Positions 42,094-51,240 of a DNA stretch of 64,000 bases are shown here, one piece after another. Under the pieces are notes generated by a model. That model was given only the letters and a program-made list of their open reading frames with translations, ran no database searches and was not told the origin of the DNA. Within the stretch, counting starts at the first letter, position 1. Every line of letters starts with the position of its first letter. The stretch covers positions 4,697,568-4,761,567 of the forward strand of contig NZ_LT907982.1 in NCBI RefSeq assembly GCF_900230215.1, written 5' to 3'. The translations under genes and the position numbers were made by a program. The stretch comes from Jatrophihabitans sp. GAS493 (GTDB lineage: Bacteria; Actinomycetota; Actinomycetes; Mycobacteriales; Jatrophihabitantaceae).

Positions 42094-42954
42094 TCAAGCC
42101 AGCCGGGTGATCTCCACCGAAACACTCAGCTCGCTGGTCGCGGAGCCGGCGACCAGACCCTTGATCGGCGGCGCATCTGTGTAGTCACGGCCGGTGCCGA
42201 CGAGGACGTGCCGCTCGCTGATCGGCGAGTCGTTGGTCGGGTCGTGGCCGATCCACTCCCCCAGCCACCACTGCACCCAGGCGTGACTCTCGCCCTTCAC
42301 CGGCTCGCCGAGCGCGGCGTTCTGGTCGGGGTGCATGTAGCCGGAGACGTAGCGAGCCGGCAGGCCGATGTGCCGCAGCGCACCGACCACGATGTGGGCG
42401 TAGTCCTGGCAGACGCCGGTGCCGGCCTCCCACGATTGGGTGGCCGAGGTGTTCACACCGGTCGAGCCGGGGACGTAGGTCACCGTCTCGCGCACCCGGT
42501 TGCAGAGCGCCAGCGCCGCCTGGTGGGGCGCGAGTTCGCTGCCCACCTCGACGGCGATAGCCGAGAGTTCCTCGTTCGGTTCCGTCCGCGCGGTCTGGGT
42601 CAGGTACTCACCGAAGCGCTGGTACACCGAGTCAGCGCGCACCGAGTCCCAGCTCATCTCCAGGTCAGGCTTGGGGCGCCAGGCATCATTCACCTCCACC
42701 AGCGACACCGCCTCGACGTTCAGGCTGGAGTGCGGGGCCTGCACCTCAAAGGCCCGCACCCAGGTACCCCAGTAGTCGGAGTACGCGTGCTGCCAGCTGG
42801 CGGCCTGCCCGTCGGCGTCGACATTCAGCAGTGTTTCCAAGGGGTTCTGCCAGGGCAGCACCAGTGGAGTCAGCCGCGTCTCGTTGAACGACGCTGTCAC
42901 CGGAGCGTCGTACTCATACCGCGAGCTGTGCCGAACCCGCATCCGACTCGTCAT
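42094..42954 (-). CDS. Transglutaminase-like cysteine peptidase family protein
   Basis: A 286-residue protein. The N-terminal bacterial transglutaminase-like domain (RVRHSSRYEYDAPVTASFNETRL) is followed by the catalytic core: GVCQDYAHIVVGALRHIGLPARYVSGY with the nucleophile Cys, SHAWVQWWLG with the His, and HDPTND with the Asp. This type, usually linked to alpha-E and ATP-grasp genes, probably hydrolyses or forms amide bonds in small peptides. Its ATG overlaps the alpha-E stop (TGATG). Confidence 0.9.
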   Translation of the reverse strand: MTSRMRVRHSSRYEYDAPVTASFNETRLTPLVLPWQNPLETLLNVDADGQAASWQHAYSDYWGTWVRAFEVQAPHSSLNVEAVSLVEVNDAWRPKPDLEMSWDSVRADSVYQRFGEYLTQTARTEPNEELSAIAVEVGSELAPHQAALALCNRVRETVTYVPGSTGVNTSATQSWEAGTGVCQDYAHIVVGALRHIGLPARYVSGYMHPDQNAALGEPVKGESHAWVQWWLGEWIGHDPTNDSPISERHVLVGTGRDYTDAPPIKGLVAGSATSELSVSVEITRLA

Positions 42955-43877
42955 CAGGAGACCGCCCATTCCTTGGCCACACCGTGCGCGAAGTAGCGCT
43001 TGGTCACCGCATCACTGGCCAGCGAGCAGGCGCTCTGCACCCGCTCCATCAGTTGGTACAGGTCGTCGAAGATCTCCGACCGCGGAGCGAACTCGAGTTC
43101 GGAGCGGATCATGCCGAGCACCCGATGCCCCTCGCTGGCACTGCCGAACCGATCGAACTCCCCACTCAGGTCGTCCATGCTGCGTTCAGCGCTGGTCAGC
43201 GCGCTGATCAGTGAGCGCGGGAAGAGCGGGTCCAGCAGCAGGAACTCCACCGCTCGCTGATCCTCGACCGCTCCGTGGGCGCTGTGCAGAAACGCCTGAT
43301 ACGCGCCGCAGCTCTGCAGCAGCGTGACCCAGGACGGACCGGCATCGCCGGCCAGCGCCCGCGCCGCGACCAGCCGCGCGGTCATGTCGGCTCGCTCGAT
43401 CGCCCGCCCGAGGGCGAGGAAGTGGTAGGCCTCGTCACGGCTCAGGGTGGCGTCGGCGGTGCCGTTGAAGGCGGCCGAACGCTCGCGCACCCAGGTGAAG
43501 AAGGAGTGCGGCCGGGAGCGTCGCGAGGATCGGGTCGCCTCGTGCCAGGTGACGTTCAGCGTCTCCCAGAGCTCGGTTGAGATCACTTCGCGGGAGCGGC
43601 GCGCATTCTCGCGGGCCACTGTGATGGCACCGACGATCGAGGCCGGGTTCTCCCGATCCCAGGCCAGCAGTTCGAGCACCTTCGACTTATCGATCTCGGC
43701 ATCCGGCTCGATCTCGCAGCCCATCGCCGAGAGCAGCGACGCGCAGACGACACCCTCCGGCGCCCACGGGTCCTCCAGGAGGAGGTTCAGGTGCACGTCC
43801 AGGGTGCGGCTGGTGTCCTCGGCCCGCTCGACGTAACGACCGATCCAGTAAAGGGATTCGGCGATCCGACTCAGCAC
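42954..43877 (-). CDS. Alpha-E domain protein
   Basis: A 307-residue, almost all-helical protein of the alpha-E family: MLSRIAESLYWIGRYVERAEDTSRTLDVHLNLLLED at the start and FLALGRAIERADMTARLV in the middle both keep the family's R-x-x-E-R-A-(E/D) signature. It is a constant partner of circularly permuted ATP-grasp ligases and transglutaminases, and may act as a scaffold or second catalytic subunit. It overlaps the ATP-grasp gene by 7 bp. Confidence 0.9.
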   Translation of the reverse strand: MLSRIAESLYWIGRYVERAEDTSRTLDVHLNLLLEDPWAPEGVVCASLLSAMGCEIEPDAEIDKSKVLELLAWDRENPASIVGAITVARENARRSREVISTELWETLNVTWHEATRSSRRSRPHSFFTWVRERSAAFNGTADATLSRDEAYHFLALGRAIERADMTARLVAARALAGDAGPSWVTLLQSCGAYQAFLHSAHGAVEDQRAVEFLLLDPLFPRSLISALTSAERSMDDLSGEFDRFGSASEGHRVLGMIRSELEFAPRSEIFDDLYQLMERVQSACSLASDAVTKRYFAHGVAKEWAVS

Positions 43878-45469
43878 GGCGCATCCCCCGCTTCCGCTTG
43901 TTGTTGTTGCTGTTGTTGCTGTTGTTGCTGCTGCGGCTCTTCCTCACGGTCCTGCTGCGGCAACGGCAACCGTTCGGCCTGGATCGGAGGCTCGATGCGG
44001 GTGATCGGCTCAGCTCCCGAGACTCCGCGCTCGCCGGCTAGCACCCAGGTGTCCTTGGCGCCGCCACCCTGGCTGGAGTTCACCACCAGAGATCCCTTGA
44101 CCAGGGCCACTCGGGTCAACCCGCCCGGGAGCACCCAGACGTCATTGCCGTCGTTGATGGCGAAGGGACGTAGGTCGACGTGCCGCGGCTCCACTTCGTC
44201 ACCGACCACCGTGGGGACGGTCGACAGTTGCACCACCGGCTGAGCGATCCAGCCGCGCGGATCGGCGATGAGACGCTCGCGGAGCGCGATGAGCTCCTTG
44301 GCACTGGCCTGCGGCCCGATGACCAGACCCTTCCCGCCCGCACCATCGACCGGCTTCACCACCAGCTCGTCGAGGCGATCCAGCACCTCCTCCAACGCGC
44401 CCGGGTCCTCCAAACGCCAGGTGTCGACGTTGGCCAGAATCGGCTCCTCGCGCAGGTAGTAACGCACCAGATCGGGGAGATAGGTGTAGATGAGCTTGTC
44501 ATCGGCCACACCGTTGCCGACGGCGTTGGCGATGGTGACGTTGCCGACCCGGGCCGCGGTGAGCAGGCCGGGGCAGCCGAGCATCGAGTCGTGCTTGAAC
44601 TGCACCGGGTCGAGGTACTCGTCGTCCACCCGCCGGTAGATGACATCGACCCGTCGCTCGCCACGGGTGTCGCGCATCCGCACCACACCGCCGGAGCAGA
44701 TCAGATCACGCCCCTCGACCAGCTCGACACCCATCGTGCGGGCGAGCCAGGCGTGCTCGAAGTAGGCACTGTTGTAGACGCCCGGGGTGAGCACCACGAC
44801 GCAGGGATCGGTGACCCCGGGCGGGGCGGCTTTGCGCAGCGCGGCCAGCAGTCGCTGCGGGTACTGCGACACCGGGCGGAGCCGGACCTGGCTCAGCGCG
44901 TCGGACCACTGCGGGCGGACCGCGTTGCGGTTGGCCAGCACGTAGCTCACTCCGGACGGCACCCGGACGTTGTCCTCGAGGACGCGGAAGGTGCCCTGCT
45001 CGTCACGGATCAGGTCGATTCCGGAGACGTGCACCCGAACCCCGTTGGGCGGCTGGATGCCGGCGGCGGCCCGGTGGAAGTGGTTGGAGGAGGTGATGAC
45101 CCGGCGCGGCACGACGCCGTCGGCGATCGCCAGGCCCGGGCCGTAGACGTCGGCCAGAAATGCTTCGAGAGCCCGGACCCGCTGCCGGACGCCGGTCTCG
45201 ATCTTCTGCCAGGAGAGGTCGTCGATGACGCGGGGCACGATATCGAGCGGGAACGGCCGCTCCTCGCCACCGACGTCGAAGGTGACGCCCTGGTTCAGGT
45301 ACGACCGAGCCACCGACTCGAGGCTGGCCCGCAGCTCAGCCCCGCCGGAGCGCTGCATGGATTCGTGCAGGGCCTTGTACGGCGCCCGAGGACCGTCGGC
45401 GCTGATCATCTCGTCCCACGCCGCGCCGAGTGGGTAGTGGTCGAATATGCCAGCCATTGGCGGGATCAT
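43871..45469 (-). CDS. Circularly permuted ATP-grasp protein with poly-Gln tail
   Basis: A 532-residue peptide-ligase-like enzyme. YPLGAAWDEMI and GVTFDVGGEERPFPLDIVPR open the protein; RVLEDNVRVPSGVSYVLANR, DVIYRRVDDEYLDP, NAVGNGVADDKLIYTYLPDLV and VKPVDGAGGKGLVIGPQA carry ATP-grasp elements in permuted order. It heads the operon with alpha-E and transglutaminase, a set thought to make and process a small peptide of unknown structure. The C-terminus is unusual: 12 consecutive Gln encoded by a CAA/CAG microsatellite before AEAGDAPC. ATG 45469 is drawn; ATG 45457 is equally good. Confidence 0.88.
   Translation of the reverse strand: MIPPMAGIFDHYPLGAAWDEMISADGPRAPYKALHESMQRSGGAELRASLESVARSYLNQGVTFDVGGEERPFPLDIVPRVIDDLSWQKIETGVRQRVRALEAFLADVYGPGLAIADGVVPRRVITSSNHFHRAAAGIQPPNGVRVHVSGIDLIRDEQGTFRVLEDNVRVPSGVSYVLANRNAVRPQWSDALSQVRLRPVSQYPQRLLAALRKAAPPGVTDPCVVVLTPGVYNSAYFEHAWLARTMGVELVEGRDLICSGGVVRMRDTRGERRVDVIYRRVDDEYLDPVQFKHDSMLGCPGLLTAARVGNVTIANAVGNGVADDKLIYTYLPDLVRYYLREEPILANVDTWRLEDPGALEEVLDRLDELVVKPVDGAGGKGLVIGPQASAKELIALRERLIADPRGWIAQPVVQLSTVPTVVGDEVEPRHVDLRPFAINDGNDVWVLPGGLTRVALVKGSLVVNSSQGGGAKDTWVLAGERGVSGAEPITRIEPPIQAERLPLPQQDREEEPQQQQQQQQQQQQAEAGDAPC
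43898..43933. repeat. CAA/CAG trinucleotide repeat (12 units) in coding sequence
   Basis: Twelve TTG/CTG triplets on the plus strand read as 12 Gln codons in the ATP-grasp gene. The mixture of CAA and CAG lowers slippage, but the low GC of CAA runs stands out in this genome. Length may vary between strains. Confidence 0.9.
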
Positions 45470-45610
45470 ATGGACCGATTGTGTCGCTGATGTTGCCGCG
45501 CCTGGACCCTCAGCATGCTATCCATCAACACAGTCTGGACCATCGCCACGCACAGCCCAAGGGGGGTCCGATCGGCCAGCGAGTCACCCACCCGCAACGC
45601 CGCCGGGCAG

Positions 45611-46702
45611 CTAGGCCAGACCCACCCGAGTCGCGACCAGTTCGATGCGATCGTCGGGCTGGACGGCGGCCACCCGGAAGTGATCGGCACCATCCGGGCC
45701 GTAGAACTCTCCGGGCGAGACGACGATCCCGGCCCGCTCGGCCAGGTCCCGGGCATCGGTCCAGGCGTCGCCGCTGGGCGAGGCGACCCACAGGTAGAAG
45801 GCACCTTCGGGCAGGTGCGCCGCATAACCCAGAACCCCGAGAATCTCGGTCAATCTGGTGAGCCGCTGCCGGTAGCGGCTGCGCTGCCGCTCGACGTGCT
45901 CGTCGTCGTTGAGGGCCAGCACGGCCGCGGCCTGAACCGGCCCCGGCGGCATCAGACCCGCGTGCTTGCGGACCTCACTGAGGTAGTGGATCAGCTCGGC
46001 ATCACCGGCGTAGAAGCCGATACGGGCACCGGCGAAGTTGTCGCGTTTACTGAGGGAATGTACGGCGACCACGCCCTGCGTTCCACTGGTCAGCACCGAG
46101 GCGGCCGGAGTTGCCCAGGTGAATTCGGCGTAGCATTCGTCCGAGAAAACCGGCACGTTCCGCTCACGTCCCCAGAACGCTGCCTCGGCCAGATCGGCCA
46201 GCTCGCCGGTGGGGTTGCTGGGCGAGTTCACCCAGACCAGCAGCGCCCGCTCCGCGTCCTCGGCGGCTATCTCGCTTAGCTTCGTGTACGGGACGGCCCG
46301 ACAGCCGGCCAGCGACGCCCCCATCGCGTAGGTGGGGTAGCTGATCGCCGGGTAGAGGACGGTGTCCCGCTCGGGCGTCCGTAGCTTGAGGTACTGCGGG
46401 GTCGAGGCGACGAACTCCTTGGTGCCGACGCAGGCCGCGATCTCGGTCGCGACGTCCACGGTGGCGCCGAGGCGGCGTGCGATCCAGTCGGTCGCCGCCT
46501 GCCGGAAGGCCGGCGTCCCCAGCGAGGGCGGGTAGGTACGGGCCGTCGCCGGTGACGCTAGGGCGGCCGTGACCTCCGGTGGCGGGTCGTCGCAGGGGGT
46601 GCCGATCGAGAGGTCGACGCCTCCCCCGGCGTGCCGGCCGGCGATCGTGATGACCTCGGCCAGCCGGTCGTAGGGGTAGGGCGGCGGGACGAATCCGGTC
46701 AT
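45611..46702 (-). CDS. dapC: N-succinyldiaminopimelate aminotransferase (DapC type)
   Basis: A 363-residue class I PLP aminotransferase. The PLP lysine lies in VHSLSKRDNFAGARIGF, the Asn of NSPSNPTGEL and the Asp/Tyr of SDECYAEF contact the cofactor, and FRVAAVQPDD carries the substrate carboxylate Arg. The N-terminus PYPYDRLAEVITIA and ISYPTYAMGASLAG match actinobacterial DapC, which aminates N-succinyl-2-amino-6-ketopimelate in lysine and peptidoglycan synthesis. Its ATG overlaps the preceding FAD/Fe-S stop codon (ATGA). dapE near 63 kb supplies the next step. Confidence 0.85.
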   Translation of the reverse strand: MTGFVPPPYPYDRLAEVITIAGRHAGGGVDLSIGTPCDDPPPEVTAALASPATARTYPPSLGTPAFRQAATDWIARRLGATVDVATEIAACVGTKEFVASTPQYLKLRTPERDTVLYPAISYPTYAMGASLAGCRAVPYTKLSEIAAEDAERALLVWVNSPSNPTGELADLAEAAFWGRERNVPVFSDECYAEFTWATPAASVLTSGTQGVVAVHSLSKRDNFAGARIGFYAGDAELIHYLSEVRKHAGLMPPGPVQAAAVLALNDDEHVERQRSRYRQRLTRLTEILGVLGYAAHLPEGAFYLWVASPSGDAWTDARDLAERAGIVVSPGEFYGPDGADHFRVAAVQPDDRIELVATRVGLA

Positions 46703-49686
46703 GATGTCTCTCCAGTCTCTTCCGACGACGCGCGGGCGCGCTCCAGCCGCTGGGCTCGGGCCTCCAGCGCCGAGGCGAGCAGTTGGGCCAGGTGCTGGCC
46801 GGAGTCACCGGCCAGCTGTTCAAGCTGGGTGCGGCAGGAGAACCCGTCGGCCAGCACCACCGCGTCCTCATCCGCGGCGCGGACGGCGGGCAGCAGGGCA
46901 TTCTCGGCCACGGCGACCGACACCTCGTAGTGGCCGCGTTCGACCCCGAAGTTTCCGGCCAGTCCGCAGCAGCCACCGACGGCCGCGATCTCGGCTCCGG
47001 CGTCGGCCAGCAGCGCGGCGTCCTCGCTCCAGCCCATCACCGCATGCTGGTGGCAGTGCGGCTGAGCGACCCCCTGCACCCCGCGCAGGCTCGGCGGGGT
47101 CCAGTCGGGGGTCGCGCGTAGCAGTTCGGCCAGGGTGTGCGTCTGCTTGGCGACCTGCGCCGAGCGTTCGTCGTCGGCCAGCAGTTCGGTAACGTCCGAG
47201 CGGAGCACCGCGGTGCACGACGGCTCCAGCCCGACGATGGGAATCCCCGCCTTTATCGACGGTTCCAGCGCGTCCAGCGTCCTGCGCAGGCGCTTACGGG
47301 CCCCATCGAGCTGGCCGGTCGAGATCCAGGTGAGGCCACAGCAGACGGCGCGGTCGGTGATCTGCACGTCGTAGCCCGCGTCCTCCAGCACGGTCACCGC
47401 GGCACGTCCGACCTCGGGCGAGAAATGGTCGGTGAAGGTGTCCACCCACAGCATCACCGGCTGGCCGGTTAACGGGGTGGCTCCGCCGCCACGAGCCTTC
47501 TGCCGCCCGGCGAACCAGTCGCGGAACGTCTCGGTGGCGAACTCCGGAAGCGGGCGGCGCTGGTCGACGCCGGCCATCCGCTTCCCCAGCGCCGAGAGGG
47601 ACTTACGGCGCAGCGCGAAGTTGGCCGCGCGCGGTGTGTGCGAGGCCAGCCGGGACCAGCGCGGCAGCCAACCCAGCGCGTAGTGCGATGCCGGACGCAG
47701 CCGGCGCCGGTAACGCTGGTGGAGTGCCTCCGCCTTGTAGGTCGCCATGTCCACGCCGGCCGGGCAGTCGGCCGAGCACCCCTTGCAGGAGAGGCAGAGA
47801 TCGAGTGAGTCGAGCACCTCCGGCGAGCGCCAGCCCTTCTCGACGAGGCCGCCGTTGGCCAGCTCCTGCAGCACCCGGGCTCGGGCCCGGGTGCTGTCCT
47901 TCTCATCCCTCGTCGCCAGGTAGGAGGGGCACATCACCCCGCCGGTGGCCGTCGTGTCGGCCCGGCACTTGCCCACCCCGACGCAGCGATGCACCGCGGT
48001 CGTGAAGTCGCCGCCGTCGTGCGGGTAGGCGAAGGCGAGGTTCTTGCGCAGCGGCTTGGCCGCCGGCACCCGCAGGCTTCCGTCGACCGGCTCCGGGGCG
48101 ACGATCACGCCGGGGTTGAGCAGATCGGTCGGGTCGAAGGCATGCTTCACCGCGGCGAAAGTACTGAGGGCCTCGGGCGTGTACATGTACTGCAGCAGCT
48201 CGCCGCGGGCCCGTCCGTCGCCGTGCTCACCGGACATGGAGCCACCGTGACTGCCGACCAGTTGGGCCGCCTCCAGCATGAATGCCCTGAATCTTTCGGG
48301 GTGGGTGGCCAGCGGGAAGTCGATGCGTGCGTGCACGCAGCCGTCACCGAAGTGTCCGTAGACCAGCCCGTCGACGTTGTGGGCACTCATCAGCTCGGAG
48401 AACTCACGCAGGTAGGGGCCGAGTCGCTGCGGCGGGACGGCCGCATCCTCCCAGCCCGGCCAGGCCGGCTCGTTGGCCGGAGTGCGGCCGCCGAGCCCGG
48501 CGCCGTCCTCGCGGATGCGCCAGAGCGCCTTGGCGATGAGCCCGGTGACCACGGTCGACTCGATACAGTCGGCGTCGGCGATGAGTCGGTTCGCGGCGGC
48601 GATGGCGTCGGCCGTGGTCGCACCGGCGGTCTCGACGAAGAGCCAGCCACCGCCCTTGGGCAGCGGCGGTACGGCCGCCTCACCGCGGCGGCTGCGGACC
48701 ACCTCGACGAGACGGGCGTCCATGCCCTCCAGCGCCACCGGCTTATGCGGCAGCAGCCCGGGAACCGCCTCGGCTGCGGTGGCCATGTCGGGGTAGCCGA
48801 GCACGGCCAGGGCCGTCGCCTTCGGGGCCTGGACCAGCTGCACCCTGGCCTGGAGCATGACGCCGAGTGTCCCCTCGGTGCCGACCAGGAAGCGGGCCAG
48901 GTCGACGCCGTTCTCGGGTAGCAGGTGCTCCAGCGAGTACCCGGAGACCTGCCGGGTGAAGCGTCCGAACTCGGTGCGGATGAGGCCGAGGTTGGCGGCG
49001 ACGATGCCGTCGAGGTCGCGCATCAGGGCGGCCGGTGCGTTGGCCGCCGAGGTGAGACCGTCGCGTCCGTACCGACCGGCGGTGAAGCGCTCGCCGGCCG
49101 CGGTGAGGAGGTCGATATCCAGGACATTGTCGGCGCTGCGCCCGTAGGCCAGCGCGCGTGAGCCGCAGGCGTTGTTGCCCAGGGCGCCGCCGATGGTTGC
49201 CCGAGCATGGGTGGATGGGTCGGGGCCAAACCGCAGTCCGTGGATCGCCGCGGCGTCGGAGAGCGCGTCCAGGATTACCCCGGGCTGGACGACCGCACTG
49301 CGGGTGAACGGGTCGATCTCGATGATCTGGTTCATGTGGCGGGAGAAGTCGAGGACGATCCCACGTCCGACCGCATTCCCCGCGATGGAGGTGCCGGCGC
49401 CCCGTGAGGTGAGGGGGACGCCCAGGCGTCGGGCGACGTCCAGGGTGGCCGAGACATCGTCGGCGCTGCGTGGAAAGACGACGGCGGCCGGAACGATCCG
49501 GTAGTTGGACGCGTCCGAGGAGTACTCGGCCCGGCGGCGGCTACTGATGTCGGCGTCGGCCACGCCGGCCTTGCTCAGCGCACGGGCCAGTTGGGCCGGA
49601 CGGGGGCCGCTGTAGTCGGAGCCGGCGTGCGGGCGGGAACTGTGCGGGCCGTGCGTGGATGGGGTTGCCGCAGGCGCAGAGGTCAC
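46699..49686 (-). CDS. FAD-linked oxidase fused to Fe-S/CCG domain oxidoreductase (D-lactate dehydrogenase-like)
   Basis: About 995 residues. The FAD_binding_4 domain includes VPLTSRGAGTSIAGNAVGRG and GGALGNNACGSRALAYG; the FAD-oxidase C domain follows (GHFGDGCVHARIDFPL, SGEHGDGRARGELL). Ferredoxin-type clusters are CVGVGKCR...GGVMCPSY and CLSCKGCSADCPAGVD. Two CCG domains (VCCGLTWISTGQLDG, GGCCGLAGNFGVERGHYE) end the protein. This layout oxidises D-2-hydroxy acids such as lactate or glycolate and passes electrons to the quinone or another carrier. GTG 49686 follows GGAG. The unusual coupling to dapC may be only positional. Confidence 0.87.
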   Translation of the reverse strand: MTSAPAATPSTHGPHSSRPHAGSDYSGPRPAQLARALSKAGVADADISSRRRAEYSSDASNYRIVPAAVVFPRSADDVSATLDVARRLGVPLTSRGAGTSIAGNAVGRGIVLDFSRHMNQIIEIDPFTRSAVVQPGVILDALSDAAAIHGLRFGPDPSTHARATIGGALGNNACGSRALAYGRSADNVLDIDLLTAAGERFTAGRYGRDGLTSAANAPAALMRDLDGIVAANLGLIRTEFGRFTRQVSGYSLEHLLPENGVDLARFLVGTEGTLGVMLQARVQLVQAPKATALAVLGYPDMATAAEAVPGLLPHKPVALEGMDARLVEVVRSRRGEAAVPPLPKGGGWLFVETAGATTADAIAAANRLIADADCIESTVVTGLIAKALWRIREDGAGLGGRTPANEPAWPGWEDAAVPPQRLGPYLREFSELMSAHNVDGLVYGHFGDGCVHARIDFPLATHPERFRAFMLEAAQLVGSHGGSMSGEHGDGRARGELLQYMYTPEALSTFAAVKHAFDPTDLLNPGVIVAPEPVDGSLRVPAAKPLRKNLAFAYPHDGGDFTTAVHRCVGVGKCRADTTATGGVMCPSYLATRDEKDSTRARARVLQELANGGLVEKGWRSPEVLDSLDLCLSCKGCSADCPAGVDMATYKAEALHQRYRRRLRPASHYALGWLPRWSRLASHTPRAANFALRRKSLSALGKRMAGVDQRRPLPEFATETFRDWFAGRQKARGGGATPLTGQPVMLWVDTFTDHFSPEVGRAAVTVLEDAGYDVQITDRAVCCGLTWISTGQLDGARKRLRRTLDALEPSIKAGIPIVGLEPSCTAVLRSDVTELLADDERSAQVAKQTHTLAELLRATPDWTPPSLRGVQGVAQPHCHQHAVMGWSEDAALLADAGAEIAAVGGCCGLAGNFGVERGHYEVSVAVAENALLPAVRAADEDAVVLADGFSCRTQLEQLAGDSGQHLAQLLASALEARAQRLERARASSEETGETS

Positions 49687-49791
49687 GGCTCCATTCTGCC
49701 GTGCCGGTGAAACCGGTTTGTCGGGGCGCGTCAGGTTGCTCCTCCTCGCGCCCCGCCTGCCCCGCCGCCGTGAGACCGCCGTGAGCACGCT

Positions 49792-49843
49792 TTGTATGCC
49801 GAGCTTCCGATTTCAAGGCGGAAAGCGGATGCTCGACATACAA
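49792..49843. terminator. Long inverted repeat between amidase and FAD oxidase genes
   Basis: TTGTATGCCGAGC (49792-49804) and GCTCGACATACAA (49831-49843) pair at 12 of 13 positions around a 26-bp loop that itself contains a short stem (TTCCG with CGGAA). It is 34 bp past the amidase stop on the minus strand. It may terminate the amidase message or be an operator for the downstream gene; it lacks a T tail. Confidence 0.5.
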
Positions 49844-49876
49844 GGCGGGACGTATGGAGAGGATGGGCCGGCGGGG

Positions 49877-51217
49877 CTAGCCGTACGCGGGGGCTACCCG
49901 CGGCCACGGACGCAGTTGCTCCAGCTGGGCCGCCACCGCCAGCAGCGTCGCCTCCTGACCGGGACGGGCCACCAGCTGCACGGACAGCGGCAGCCCTCCC
50001 GGATGCACCCCCGCCGGCACCGCCATCGCCGGCCAACCGAGCAGGTTCCACGGCGCGGCGAACGGCGCGTAGCGGACGTTGGACACCACGTTGGCCAGCC
50101 ACCCGCGCTCGCTCCAGGCCAGCGCCTCGATCGGCGGCTGCGCCAGCGTCGGTGTCACCAGCACATCAACGTCGGCGAAGTACTCCTCGGCCATCCGCCG
50201 CCAGGCCTCCCGGGCGCCGTCGCGCGGGCCACCGACCGCCAGCACCAGCCGCCCCAGCATCGCCTGCCGCTTGGTGCGCCTGCTCAGCGTCGACGGGTCG
50301 GGCAGCGTCGAGATATCCAACTGCGTCCCAGCGAACCAGCGGGCCAGCGACGCCGGCCCGAAGCGCAGCGGATACCGGACCTCAGCCGCCCGGACGGAGT
50401 GCCCAGCGCCGGCCAGCAGGTCACCGGTCGAACGCGCCGCCGACGCCCAATGCTTGTCGACCGGAAGCCCGAGCTGGGGCGGCTTCACCGAGACGCCGAC
50501 TCGCAGCCCCGGCATCACACCAACTGCAGCCAGCGACGGATCACCGGCCATCACCGAGAACATCAGCGCGCAGTCGGCCACGGTGGTGGCCAGCGGGCCG
50601 TTCTCGGCCATGTCGAACCACGACCCGTTTCCGAGTTCGGAGACGACAACACCGAGGCCCGGCTTGATCCCGACCAGTCCGGTGCAGGCGGCTGGAATCC
50701 GGATCGACCCCATCCCGTCGTTGCCGTGCGCGATCGCCACCATCCCGGAGCCGACGGCCGCGGCACTACCGCCGGAGGAGCCGCCCGGGGTGCGGGAGAC
50801 GTCCCACGGATTGCGGGTGATTCCCTCGGCTGAGTCGGTCGTGCCGAAGACGCAGAACTCAGGGACGTTCGATATCCCCACGATCACCGCGCCGGCCGCA
50901 CGCAGCCGCCGCACCACCTCGTGATCCTCCGGCTGGAGCGTGCGCGGCACGGCCAGCGACCCACAGTTGGTCGACTCACCGGCGACTGCGACGTTGTCCT
51001 TGACGATGATCGGCACCCCGGCCAGGGGAAGCGTCGCGAGGTCGCTGCGCGCGTCCACCGCGTCAGCCTCGGCCAGCGCCTTCTCGTCCCGAATGACCCG
51101 AAGCGCATTGAGCTTCGGCTCTCGCTCGGCGATCCGCGCCAACGCCTCTTCGGCGGCGGCGCGAGCAGTGAGGGACCCATCAGCGACGGCGGCGGCGGTC
51201 TGCACGGCGGTGAGCAT
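49877..51217 (-). CDS. Amidase signature family enzyme
   Basis: A 446-residue Ser-Ser-Lys amidase. The catalytic Lys lies in LAGVPIIVKDNVAVAG, the bridging Ser in TPGGSSGGSAAAVGSG, and the nucleophile Ser in NDGMGSIRIPAACTGLVGIKPG. The order and spacing are those of the family; the usual GTDxGGS is altered to NDGMGS, keeping the Ser. It hydrolyses a carboxamide, but the substrate is not readable. It is not GatA-like in context because gatB/gatC are absent. It begins 18 bp from the ABC ATPase gene end, all reading in the same direction. Confidence 0.88.
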   Translation of the reverse strand: MLTAVQTAAAVADGSLTARAAAEEALARIAEREPKLNALRVIRDEKALAEADAVDARSDLATLPLAGVPIIVKDNVAVAGESTNCGSLAVPRTLQPEDHEVVRRLRAAGAVIVGISNVPEFCVFGTTDSAEGITRNPWDVSRTPGGSSGGSAAAVGSGMVAIAHGNDGMGSIRIPAACTGLVGIKPGLGVVVSELGNGSWFDMAENGPLATTVADCALMFSVMAGDPSLAAVGVMPGLRVGVSVKPPQLGLPVDKHWASAARSTGDLLAGAGHSVRAAEVRYPLRFGPASLARWFAGTQLDISTLPDPSTLSRRTKRQAMLGRLVLAVGGPRDGAREAWRRMAEEYFADVDVLVTPTLAQPPIEALAWSERGWLANVVSNVRYAPFAAPWNLLGWPAMAVPAGVHPGGLPLSVQLVARPGQEATLLAVAAQLEQLRPWPRVAPAYG

Positions 51218-51240
51218 GCTCAGACCTTAGAGCACCGTTG

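Noticed and set aside
44180-45490. 436-codon plus-strand frame
   Set aside because: Antisense shadow of the ATP-grasp gene with no conserved features.
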